Assembly: GCA_036491755.1 (NCBI GenBank)
Contig: DASXBJ010000057.1
Coordinates: 1-34,974 of the forward strand
DNA from: DASXBJ01 sp036491755
GTDB taxonomy: Bacteria > Chloroflexota > Dormibacteria > Dormibacterales > Dormibacteraceae
DNA length: 34,974 nt
Direction: 5' to 3'
Shown here: piece by piece, positions 1 through 7,751 of the stretch
Position numbering within the stretch: position 1 is the first letter of the stretch
Layout: each line of letters starts with the position of its first letter
Notes under the pieces: generated by a model
The model's input: only the letters and a program-made list of their open reading frames with translations
What the model was told of the DNA's origin: nothing
Database searches by the model: none
Program-made: the position numbers and the translations under genes

Positions 1-132
1 GAAGGCCGGCTGCGCGAGTTGTGGAATCGCATCGACGCCGCTCCGAAGAGCGCGCGATGGAAGGTGCGAAGCAGGGTCGGCGACCGGATGCGCTGGTATG
101 CAGAACCCGAGGAGAACGCGCCCGAAGGCTGA
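1..132 (+). CDS. C-terminal end of an unidentified protein (5' truncated)
   Basis: Frame 1 is open from the first base to a TGA at 130-132 and encodes 43 residues, beginning EGRLRELWNRID and ending PEENAPEG. It is rich in Arg, Glu and Trp. It looks like the charged tail of a cytoplasmic protein, and its codons favour G or C in third position as in the neighbouring genes. The start lies outside the window. I do not recognise the family and cannot exclude a chance open frame. About 230 bases without a convincing gene follow. Confidence 0.4.
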   Translation, partial: EGRLRELWNRIDAAPKSARWKVRSRVGDRMRWYAEPEENAPEG

Positions 133-360
133 CCGACGATCAGGAGGGCGGCGCTTCCCTCCCCTCCGCTCGCAAGTCCTTGAGGCGCGACGCGGCATTA
201 GCTGACACCCTTGTCGAGGTTGGCAAACAATGCCTATGCACAAACCGCGCCCGCTGCCAAAACTCATCGATTGCAGATGAGACCCCTGCCGCCCGGCTGG
301 GGTGGGCTCGCTGGCACCAAATTCCTACGATAAGTGGCCGAATTTGAGCTGCTCCAAGGC

Positions 361-1377
361 ATGCTGTCTAGCGTGAACGCTCGCTCTCGCTTGGCGGAAC
401 TGCTTGCGTCCTGCTTAGGCGTCGTCATGCTGTCAAGCTGCGGCGCACCAGCCAATGTAGCGGACGCACATTCGCTTGTTTGGGCACACACCATCGTGCA
501 GGGTTGGTGGCCCCGAGAGGAAGCCGCATTCATCTCGGGCCAGGCCACCGCTCTGAACGATCTCTATTCCGGAACTGCCCTCGAGGTCGCTGAGGGCCAG
601 ATGACGATGGAGACGCTGCGCAACTCTCGTCCCAAATATCCGCGCCCGTTCCGAGGTTCCGTGGTCTTCGCGCCGAGTGGTTCGAGCCAATCCTGGTTTC
701 TGGCCATAATCCAGTACGCGCCCGTCGACCAGGATGGCCGCGCGGAGCCCGTCACAACGACCGCACCAGGCCTGATCTTCACCCAGATGGCGGGCACCTG
801 GAACGCATCAGCCGCGGATGTTCAAGCCCCTATACCGCATGACCTTCTTGGGAATGGGGATTCGATCCTTTCCGCTCCGCTCACCGACGATCACTACTTC
901 ATGGCGGCGTCGTCGATCGCGACGTCTTACGCGACGTACGTGAACCTGCTCAGTGGTGGCCAGCAACCAGTCGCTCCATTTCCGACAGGCTTAAACACTT
1001 TTGCTTGGTCGTTCACGAGAATCCCTTGGCCTCCTGGGTCTATCGCCACCGCACAGTTCAAGTTCGAGGTCGTAGACGCGAAGATCGCAGCATACTCAAT
1101 CACTGTCGGCTATTCGAAGGTCCCCGAGGTCGTGATCTTCTCGGTGCGGAGGACTGTGGTTATCATGCCACGGCACGGCTGCCTGGTGAGGCAGGCGAAC
1201 GATCTTGAATGGAGCGCGGTGGTGCCGCCCGGCAGCTATTCGTCCGTCACCATAACGTCGCTCGCGGTGGTCGCGGCCAGCGTGCCCCTTAACGACGGCG
1301 ATGTATCGCAGGGACGCAAGATCATCGACATCGGCGGACCAATCGACGACATCAGGGCCGATGGGCAGAAATGTTGA
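361..1377 (+). CDS. Putative lipoprotein of unknown function
   Basis: A 338-residue protein when started at the ATG at 361. A longer version starting at 334 only adds nine residues ahead of the signal sequence. The N-terminus has a basic n-region (Arg8, Arg10), a hydrophobic stretch (about residues 11-26) and a lipobox, LSSC, with Cys27 as the predicted lipidated residue followed by GAPA. Lipoprotein anchoring on the outer face of the cytoplasmic membrane is therefore likely. The rest is Ser/Thr/Ala-rich with beta-type hydrophobic alternation and no transmembrane segment. I recognise no catalytic motif or family. The next gene, also unrecognised, lies about 270 bases downstream on the same strand. 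Confidence 0.7.
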   Translation: MLSSVNARSRLAELLASCLGVVMLSSCGAPANVADAHSLVWAHTIVQGWWPREEAAFISGQATALNDLYSGTALEVAEGQMTMETLRNSRPKYPRPFRGSVVFAPSGSSQSWFLAIIQYAPVDQDGRAEPVTTTAPGLIFTQMAGTWNASAADVQAPIPHDLLGNGDSILSAPLTDDHYFMAASSIATSYATYVNLLSGGQQPVAPFPTGLNTFAWSFTRIPWPPGSIATAQFKFEVVDAKIAAYSITVGYSKVPEVVIFSVRRTVVIMPRHGCLVRQANDLEWSAVVPPGSYSSVTITSLAVVAASVPLNDGDVSQGRKIIDIGGPIDDIRADGQKC

Positions 1378-1445
1378 AAGTGGGTGGCCCATTAGGGTCA
1401 GACTCCTTCGCCGTCGGGTTTCCGATTCCCATCCTGGCGATACGT

Positions 1446-1459
1446 TGTCATTTTTGACA
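1446..1459. promoter_or_regulatory. Short perfect palindrome TGTCA-N4-TGACA
   Basis: TGTCATTTTTGACA forms five-base arms around a T4 centre, in the 273-base gap between the lipoprotein gene and the small membrane-protein gene. It could be a small operator or a weak hairpin. Nothing else in the gap is recognisable, and no matching copy was noticed elsewhere in the window. Confidence 0.25.
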
Positions 1460-1650
1460 GCAAGCAGACCCAATCAACGCGATGAACAGCGGGCACCCTG
1501 GTTCGATCAGGAGGGTTGCTTGTCGACACTCCGGGTTCCCAGGTCGCCAATGATTGTTTTTTGGCACGATCACTTGCGATCATTTCCGCGACCGTTGTAC
1601 CGCGGCGACACCGACAGTGCGATCCTGGGGTAAATAATCGTTGCTGCGGC

Positions 1651-2142
1651 ATGGGCCAAAGTGAACCTCGCCTCGTCTTCTTCTGCTCTGCTCCCCCGTC
1701 AGCGGCGCCCTGGATTCTGGTCGCCTTCTTCGGCTTGTCCGGCGTGGCACTCTGGGCGCTCTTCCGGAGCTGGTTTACGAAGGCGCTCCCTCACGACGCG
1801 GCGGGCGTTCTTGGCTCTGTCGCCGAGGCTCCCCTGTTGGACGTTGTAGGAGGCGCCCGTTTTGGCTTGATGAACTACAGCATGCCCATGGGCCGGCTGA
1901 GAATCTGGACGCGCGGATTGGAGGTCGCGGCTCCCGGTTTGCGCGCCTCGATGGCCTGGAATGAGATCCGACGAAGCGTCCTGATTCAGCCGTTGATTCC
2001 GGTGGGCTCAGGAGTTGAATTTCAGGTTGCGGGTCGGGCCAAGGTCACCTTCTGGGGCTCGAGGGCAAACTGCATGCGCGCCCTCGATATCTGTGAGCAA
2101 CATGGCGTCGCGGTCAAGCGCCGTTCGGAGCTCCGGGTTTGA
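1651..2142 (+). CDS. Small membrane-anchored protein of unknown function
   Basis: A 163-residue protein when started at the ATG at 1651. The frame is open further upstream to 1516, but that extension is Arg/Cys-rich and unlike a real N-terminus. Residues about 18-42 form one hydrophobic helix (PWILVAFFGLSGVALWALF). The remaining ~120 residues look soluble and presumably cytoplasmic. They include GLRASMAWNEIRRSVL and a Val/Phe-rich strand region, which is reminiscent of PH-like membrane-associated domains, but that resemblance is only impressionistic. No catalytic motif is visible and the ribosome binding site is weak. The gene is probably transcribed alone. Confidence 0.55.
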   Translation: MGQSEPRLVFFCSAPPSAAPWILVAFFGLSGVALWALFRSWFTKALPHDAAGVLGSVAEAPLLDVVGGARFGLMNYSMPMGRLRIWTRGLEVAAPGLRASMAWNEIRRSVLIQPLIPVGSGVEFQVAGRAKVTFWGSRANCMRALDICEQHGVAVKRRSELRV

Positions 2143-2395
2143 CAGGCCCAGTCTCGTTTCTTGGACACCTTTTGGAAACGGTGCACGCTGCGGCTACCGG
2201 TTCGAGTCCCTAGCGGCCTAGGCCCCATCGCTCGTCCAAAAGCGTTAATTGGGCTGGCGCAAGTCCTATATTCGCAGCGCCCCCTGCGCATCAGTGGCGA
2301 TCTGATACTGAGAGAATGTCGAAAAAGTCAAACCCGTTGCGGCTGCCAAACTTCTGCAAACCTCCATTCGACGCCAGTGATCATCTCCGGCGATT
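2143..2395. other. Intergenic region with no supported gene
   Basis: This gap separates the small membrane-protein gene from the convergent receiver gene. It contains GGTTCGAGTCC, which resembles a tRNA T-loop (around 2199-2209), and the perfect palindrome GGCCTAGGCC (2215-2224). No acceptor, D or anticodon stems can be drawn around the T-loop-like string. I see no reading frame with good coding character. Confidence 0.4.
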
Positions 2396-2761
2396 TCACG
2401 GACTTCCCAACGTTTCCGAAATCGCGCTCAGTAGCATCTCTGCGACAAAGGGTTTCTGGAGGAACTTTGTGCCAGGAACCGGCTCGTCGCCGGGCTCCGG
2501 TAGCGAGCCTGAGGTCAGGACAACACGCATTCGCGGCATCGTTTTCAGAAGCGCTCGGGCGAGATCTGCGCCGTGCATTCCGGGCAGGCTGACATCGCTT
2601 ACGAGAAGATCGATTCCTTCAGGGTGCGCGGCAGCCAGAGTAAGAGCGGACTCTGCGTCTCCGGCGCTCAGGACCCGGTAGCCCGCCGAGCTCAGGATTG
2701 CCTCCGTCAGCTCGCGAATCTCGTCGTAGTCGTCAACCACCAGCACCGTAGCGAGCGCCAT
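2396..2761 (-). CDS. Stand-alone response regulator receiver domain (CheY-like)
   Basis: A 121-residue protein that is a single REC domain. It has the acidic pair Asp10/Asp11 (VVDDYDE), the phosphoacceptor Asp56 in LLVSDVSLPG, the switch Thr83/Ser84 in VVLTSGS and the conserved Lys103 in FLQKPF. There is no output domain, so it probably acts as a phosphotransfer intermediate or through protein contact. It is divergent from the PAS/GAF hybrid kinase at 2838. That kinase carries a similar receiver at its C-terminus with the same SG and LxKPF features, so the two proteins plausibly belong to one phosphorelay. This link rests on position and similarity only. Confidence 0.9.
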   Translation of the reverse strand: MALATVLVVDDYDEIRELTEAILSSAGYRVLSAGDAESALTLAAAHPEGIDLLVSDVSLPGMHGADLARALLKTMPRMRVVLTSGSLPEPGDEPVPGTKFLQKPFVAEMLLSAISETLGSP

Positions 2762-2837
2762 GCTTTTGAGTTCCTCGTTAATATGCGCCAGTTCGGAGTT
2801 CGGCGCCTATGCTGCTTCCCGTAAAGGATCTCATTTA

Positions 2838-5800
2838 ATGGCTCGCCGAAACGGCCAAAACACCGCGACCCGGGCTCAGGACGAGAGTGCCTACGAGCGC
2901 GCCATCCGCGATCTGCTCGAGATGGCGCCTGACCCGGCCACGATGGCGGCGCGTGCGCTTCCCTGGGCACTTCTGATCTCCGGTTCCCGGTCAGGATTTG
3001 TGCGAGCGGGCGCAGAGGTTCTTGCTGCGGCCGGAATGGCCGACGACGAGGCTCGGACACTCGCGCAAACAATCGAGGCGCAACGGCCTCCTAGGGGTGA
3101 GCGGACGACCGCGGGCGGGCACGGCGTGACTTGCATCCCGCTCGCTTCGTCGAGCCAAAAGTGGGAGCTGGTCCTCATCGATCCGGCCGCCCCGATGAAT
3201 CAACAGCGTGCGCAGTTCGCTTCGTTCTTGGCAGTCGCGCTCGAGCGCGCCTCTCTCCGTCAAGAGCTCGTCCAGCGCAACCGCGAATATGCCGACTTGG
3301 TTGGCAGCGCCACGTCGCTTGGCATGGCACTTTATGTCGCGGTCGGCGAGAGGTTCATCCGAGTCAGCGAGGCATTTCAGCAGATCACCGGATACGACTG
3401 GACGCGGCCGGCAGAGATTCCGCCGATCTCGCGACTCGTAGTTCGCGCAGACCGGGAGCAGCTGTCGACGATTCGCGAAACGCGGCTCGATGGATCGAGT
3501 CAGGTCGTTCGCCGGGCGTGGAATCTCCTTGCCAAGGACGGGACAGTGAAGCCGGTTGAAGCCGTCTCCCGGTCGGAGGTCGTGGATGGCGTCCTGCACA
3601 CCGTTGGCATCATTCGTGACCTAACTTCCGAGAAGGCAGCGGAGCACACCCTGGCGCGATCGGAAGCGCACCTTCGCCTGATTGTTGATACCGCGCTCAG
3701 TGCCGTTGTCACGATGGACGAGTCGGGGGCCATCACGGCCTGGAACCGCCGAGCGGAAAGCACGTTCGGATGGAAAGCCGACGAGGTCGTAGGCCGAAAC
3801 ATGGCTGAAGTAATCATTCCGGAATCGCTGCGCTCAGCTCACCGAGAAGGAATCCAGCGCTATATGGCGACCGGCGAAGGGCCCGTCGTCGGCAAGGTTC
3901 TCGAGCTGGCCGCCCTGCACCGCAATGGCCACGAGTTTCCGGTCGAGCTGTCGATCTCTCAGCCTGCCGCGCACGAAGGCGGCGGGGTGACGTTCGTCGG
4001 CTTCATCCGCGACATTACGGACCGCAAGCGAGCTGAGCTCGTACGGGCGGCCCAGACTGCCGTGAGCAGTGCGCTCGCCGCGGCCCCCTCATGGCCGGAG
4101 GCTGCGCCGGCTGTCCTGAAAGGTCTCCTGGAGACTCTGCAGTGTGATGCCGTTGACCTCTGGCGCGTCGACGCCGAGGGCTCTGTCATCCGCGAGGGGG
4201 GCATCACGTCCGAACCTCGCGCCGACGGACTCTTGACCGGCGCCTCAGGTGACAGCGCCGAGCGCCTGGCGCGAAAGCTGGTTCTCGCCGGCCCTTCCAC
4301 CGCAGAACGAGACAGCGAAGGTCGTGGTTCGGTCATGGGCATTCCGATTGCAGCCGGCGAGGAAGTGTTCGGAATCGCCACCTTGCGCTCGGGGAGGCAA
4401 CTCGTGGAAGCTCAGCGCCTTGCTTCTGAGCTCACCGCGATCGGTCGCCAGATCGGTCAGTACATCAAACGGACAGAGCTCGAGGCGTCGTTGCAAGAGA
4501 CCCGCAAGGAGCTGGAGCAGCAAGCCGAGCTGAACTACCGGCTGCTGTTTGAGGGCAGTCCCATCCCGATGATGTTTCGAGATCGCGAATCGCTGACCAT
4601 TCTGGACGTAAACCAGGCAGCCATCGCGGCTTATGGCTATTCACGAGGCGAGTTCACGCGGCTGAGCGTCCGCGACCTGTGGATGCCGAAGCCAGACGAT
4701 GACCAGGTCGCGCTAAGCCACGCCAGTGCGCAGCCCGACGATGTCGTCAGGCTTGGTCCACTTACTCATCGGAAAAAGGACGGCAGCACCATGGAGGTGC
4801 TCCTCACGAGCTATGCCGTGAGGCACGGAGCGCGTCCGGCTCGCTTCGTGATCGTGGAAGATGTCACCGAACGCGAGCGTCTCGAGAAGTTGCTCCGTCA
4901 ATCCCAGCGGCTCGAAAGTCTCGGCCAGCTCGCGGGAGGCGTCGCGCATGACTTCAACAATCTTCTTGCGGTGATCCTCAACTTCGCGCAATTTGCGAAG
5001 AAGAAGATCGAAGGCGTCTCGGAGCTTTCGGTCCGCGAGGCGCTCCAGCCGGCAATCAACGACATCGACCGGGTTGTGCGAGCAGGTGAGAGTGGTGGCC
5101 GCCTCACTCATCAGCTGCTCGCTTTTGCGAGGAGGGACGTCGTTCGGGCGCGGCCTCTCGACGTAAATGCGGTGATATCGAATCTCGAGCCGCTCTTACA
5201 GCGAACGATTGGCGAACACATCGAGCTTGTGGTTTCACTCAAGCCTGGACTGAGCACAGCCGTGATGGATCCAAGCCAGCTCGAGCAGGTCACCACGAAC
5301 CTTGTTGTCAACGCTCGAGATGCGATGCCCAAGGGCGGGCAACTATGGGTGGAGACCGACAGCCTGATTGTTGATGGCGCCTACGCCGCCAGCCGGCCTG
5401 GGCTCCGGGTGGGCCATTACGTGGTCATCCGCGTCAGCGACACAGGTACAGGAATGGACGAAGGGACCCTTCGCCGTGTCTTCGAACCTTTCTTCACGAC
5501 GAAGCCAAAGGGGCAGGGTACTGGCCTCGGCCTGGCGACCGTTCACGGAATCGTCAACCAGGCGCGAGGCCACGTCTCGGTGTATTCCGAACTGGGCGTT
5601 GGGACGAGGTTTCAGGTATTGCTGCCTTCTACCGACCAAGAGCCGACCGATGACATTGCTGAGGAGGTTATGGCCGGCCCGTCCTCGGCGACGGTGCTTC
5701 TCGTCGAAGATGGCGATGACCTACGTGAAATTGCGGAGAGGATTCTAAGAGGACACGGCTTTCAAGTGATATCCGCTGCGAACGGGGCGCAAGCCCTGAG

Positions 5801-6053
5801 CGAATCTGAGCGCCACAGCGGCGATATCGATCTCCTGTTGACCGATCTTGTGATGCCCGGAATGCAGGGCAGCGAAGTCGCAGAAAAGATCTTGGCGCTG
5901 AGGCCGACGGTCAAGGTTCTGTTTATGTCGGGCTATGCACAACCTTTGATCACTAGTGGCTCGCTGCCGCCCAACGTCAACCTCCTCGACAAACCATTCA
6001 CGGAGTTGAGGCTTCTCAACGCTGTGAGGAGAGCGCTGGCGCAACCACAGTAG
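2838..6053 (+). CDS. Multi-PAS/GAF hybrid sensor histidine kinase
   Basis: A 1071-residue protein from the ATG at 2838, which follows an AAAGGA ribosome binding site. The frame is open upstream to 2760, overlapping the divergent gene. Domains in order: an N-terminal region of about 140 residues, PAS (~150-265), PAS (~275-395, ending GFIRDITDRKRAE), a GAF-like region (~400-545), PAS (~565-690, ending EDVTERERLEKLL), a dimerisation/phosphoacceptor domain with His704 in GVAHDFNNLLAV, and an HATPase domain with N-box NLVVNARDAMP and G-boxes SDTGTGM and GTGLGLATVHG. The C-terminal receiver (~951-1071) has phosphoacceptor Asp1003 in LLTDLVMPGMQG. No transmembrane helix is visible, so the kinase should be cytosolic. 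The ligand cannot be read from the sequence. It is an FixL/NtrB-like HDFNN-class kinase with an internal receiver, and the divergent lone receiver is a likely partner. Confidence 0.93.
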   Translation: MARRNGQNTATRAQDESAYERAIRDLLEMAPDPATMAARALPWALLISGSRSGFVRAGAEVLAAAGMADDEARTLAQTIEAQRPPRGERTTAGGHGVTCIPLASSSQKWELVLIDPAAPMNQQRAQFASFLAVALERASLRQELVQRNREYADLVGSATSLGMALYVAVGERFIRVSEAFQQITGYDWTRPAEIPPISRLVVRADREQLSTIRETRLDGSSQVVRRAWNLLAKDGTVKPVEAVSRSEVVDGVLHTVGIIRDLTSEKAAEHTLARSEAHLRLIVDTALSAVVTMDESGAITAWNRRAESTFGWKADEVVGRNMAEVIIPESLRSAHREGIQRYMATGEGPVVGKVLELAALHRNGHEFPVELSISQPAAHEGGGVTFVGFIRDITDRKRAELVRAAQTAVSSALAAAPSWPEAAPAVLKGLLETLQCDAVDLWRVDAEGSVIREGGITSEPRADGLLTGASGDSAERLARKLVLAGPSTAERDSEGRGSVMGIPIAAGEEVFGIATLRSGRQLVEAQRLASELTAIGRQIGQYIKRTELEASLQETRKELEQQAELNYRLLFEGSPIPMMFRDRESLTILDVNQAAIAAYGYSRGEFTRLSVRDLWMPKPDDDQVALSHASAQPDDVVRLGPLTHRKKDGSTMEVLLTSYAVRHGARPARFVIVEDVTERERLEKLLRQSQRLESLGQLAGGVAHDFNNLLAVILNFAQFAKKKIEGVSELSVREALQPAINDIDRVVRAGESGGRLTHQLLAFARRDVVRARPLDVNAVISNLEPLLQRTIGEHIELVVSLKPGLSTAVMDPSQLEQVTTNLVVNARDAMPKGGQLWVETDSLIVDGAYAASRPGLRVGHYVVIRVSDTGTGMDEGTLRRVFEPFFTTKPKGQGTGLGLATVHGIVNQARGHVSVYSELGVGTRFQVLLPSTDQEPTDDIAEEVMAGPSSATVLLVEDGDDLREIAERILRGHGFQVISAANGAQALSESERHSGDIDLLLTDLVMPGMQGSEVAEKILALRPTVKVLFMSGYAQPLITSGSLPPNVNLLDKPFTELRLLNAVRRALAQPQ

Positions 6054-6173
6054 CTCTGGTCTCGTGGTTCAGGTCCGGCGACAGTGTCCAAGCTGGTCTG
6101 GTCCGCAGACCGTCGACGAAGCTCATGGCAGCCTCGGACGACAGCCCGCCATCTCAAGGCTGGCGTCGAGCGC

Positions 6174-6935
6174 CTACTTGAGCAGCTTCCGGATCCGGAC
6201 TGCGCAGCCGGGCCGCAAGTACGCGCCTCTGATCACCGTCCAGGCGCGGATCCGGAAGTCGTCGAGACCAGCCGCTACGAACGCCGCAATCCGCCGCTCC
6301 GTCTGCTCGCGGTCCTCCATCTGGTTGCCGATCGGGTTCCAGAGGAACGAGGGCACGTCGTACTCGCGTTGGGCTAGGTAAGGCTTCGGGTCGATCGCCA
6401 CGAAGCGCTCGCCATGGCGCAGGACGTTGTGGTGGTGGAAGTCGCCGTGCACCAGCCATTCCGCACCGGGGTCGAGCTCGGCGAGCAGCTCGCGTGCGAG
6501 TGGTGCGAGGTCGCTCCCCATGCGCTCCGCATCATCGAGCCAGCGCGCGACCTCGGGCGCGACCGGCCGAAATGGCGACCTCGCACGGCGCCACAGCCGG
6601 GACGAGAGGTCGACCGCGATCGCGGTGGCCTCGTCCTCAGGCAGCGCGGAGAGGTCATCTCCCGGCATCGCACGCTCCTCGAGGAGTGCGCTCCCCGACC
6701 GGCGAAGGAGCCGAACCGCGCCATCGCCATCCCAGAGCTCGAGCGCGTCGCCCTCGTGCAGAGACTCGTCATCCCGTTGCCAGGCAACCTTGAGCACTGA
6801 GAGGCCGGCCGGTGCCACGAAGGAGACATGAGACATGGCGAATGGTTCTCCAAGCTCGAGGCCCCACTCCCGGGCGACTTCCGACGCAGTCGCCTTCGCA
6901 GCGCTCAGGTCGAAGCCTCCGCTTGTCCCGTTCAT
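6174..6935 (-). CDS. Aminoglycoside/hydroxyurea-type phosphotransferase family protein
   Basis: A 253-residue protein with the kinase-fold signature of antibiotic phosphotransferases. The Brenner-type loop is WLVHGDFHHHNVL, with catalytic Asp165 and metal-binding Asn170. The second metal-binding motif is VAIDPKPYLAQREYD, with Asp182. The N-terminal half contains the LSVLKVAW strand, whose lysine is the expected ATP-binding residue. Layout and length fit the APH(6)/streptomycin 6-kinase-like family (hydroxyurea resistance kinases). Many members have no proven drug substrate, so resistance should not be assumed. The gene lies 61 bases downstream of the sigma-factor gene on the same strand and may share its transcript. 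Confidence 0.85.
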   Translation of the reverse strand: MNGTSGGFDLSAAKATASEVAREWGLELGEPFAMSHVSFVAPAGLSVLKVAWQRDDESLHEGDALELWDGDGAVRLLRRSGSALLEERAMPGDDLSALPEDEATAIAVDLSSRLWRRARSPFRPVAPEVARWLDDAERMGSDLAPLARELLAELDPGAEWLVHGDFHHHNVLRHGERFVAIDPKPYLAQREYDVPSFLWNPIGNQMEDREQTERRIAAFVAAGLDDFRIRAWTVIRGAYLRPGCAVRIRKLLK

Positions 6936-6996
6936 CGCCCGAGCCTAATGCTCGGTGAGCACCTCCTGCCTGGGCCGCCGATGGATTCCGGGGTGG

Positions 6997-7608
6997 TCAT
7001 ATCGCAGGCCTCAGCGCAGGCGCTTCGGCACGCAAGCGCCCGACGGCGCGATGGATCAGCAGTTTGACGGAACCGTTTGACTTGCCCATCGCCGTCGCGA
7101 TCTCCCTGACGCGCATCTCGCCCTTGAACCTGAGCACCATCGCGGTGCGCTGCTCTGTCGGCAGGCCCTCGACCAGGCCCCAAATCCGCGATATCTCATC
7201 GCGATGCAGCACCAGGTCTTCGGTTGGCAAGTTAGTGACGTCGCCGGCCACATCCTCCGACGGCTCTGACCGCCAGTGGACGCGACTCCGATCGATGATC
7301 ACGTTGCTCGCGATCCGGTACAGCCACGCTGCGAACGGACGACCGTCGTACCTGTATCGCGGCATGGCGACGAGCGCTTTCATGAAGACCTCAGAGGTCA
7401 CGTCCTCGGCGATCCCCTGATCACGCACTCTCGAATAGGCGAACCGGTAGATCTGCTGAAAATGCCGGTCATAAAGGACGGCGAACTCGCGTGGGTCGCG
7501 CTGGGCGCGCTCGACCAGTAGTGCCTCGTCGGCAGAAACCAACTCACTGCCGGCGGCCTTCCGCCGCGACTGGACCGACTGCTCGGATGAGACCGCTATG
7601 TGTTGCAT
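6997..7608 (-). CDS. ECF-type sigma-70 family RNA polymerase sigma factor
   Basis: A 203-residue protein. Region 2 (~residues 43-105) includes LYDRHFQQIYRFAYSRV and the DNA-melting segment FAAWLYRIASNVIIDRSR. Region 4 (~148-195) has the LPTEQRTAMVLRFKGEMRV helix and the recognition helix IATAMGKSNGSVKLLIHRAV. Region 3 is absent, as expected for an extracytoplasmic-function factor. No gene with an obvious zinc-finger anti-sigma domain is adjacent. The divergent neighbour is instead a polytopic membrane protein with its own helix-turn-helix. The shared 5' region holds four phased GTYTCA repeats, the first only about 24 bases from this start codon, so the gene is probably controlled from them. 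Confidence 0.92.
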   Translation of the reverse strand: MQHIAVSSEQSVQSRRKAAGSELVSADEALLVERAQRDPREFAVLYDRHFQQIYRFAYSRVRDQGIAEDVTSEVFMKALVAMPRYRYDGRPFAAWLYRIASNVIIDRSRVHWRSEPSEDVAGDVTNLPTEDLVLHRDEISRIWGLVEGLPTEQRTAMVLRFKGEMRVREIATAMGKSNGSVKLLIHRAVGRLRAEAPALRPAI

Positions 7609-7631
7609 GGCAGGATGATTTGCCGCGGCGC

Positions 7632-7671
7632 GTCTCAGAGGCAGTCTCAGGCGGGTTTCAAAACCGTCTCA
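7632..7671. repeat. Four helically phased GTYTCA direct repeats (putative operator)
   Basis: GTCTCA at 7632-7637, GTCTCA at 7644-7649, GTTTCA at 7655-7660 and GTCTCA at 7666-7671. The starts are 12, 11 and 11 bases apart, about one helical turn each, so all copies face the same side of the DNA. A degenerate fifth copy (ATCTCA) lies at 7683-7688. The array fills the divergent gap between the sigma factor and the membrane helix-turn-helix protein, and two inverted copies recur before the next gene. This arrangement is typical of cooperative binding by a regulator. The binding protein is inferred, not shown. Confidence 0.65.
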
Positions 7672-7751
7672 ACCTCGCGGCCATCTCATGCGCCCGATCA
7701 GGGTGTTCGGGTCCGCTGAGGGCGATCTGGCGCTATCTTTGCCGCGAGCCG

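Noticed and set aside
2190..2230. Possible tRNA, from GGTTCGAGTCC resembling a T-loop
   Set aside because: The flanking bases do not pair as a T-stem, and no acceptor, D or anticodon arms can be drawn.
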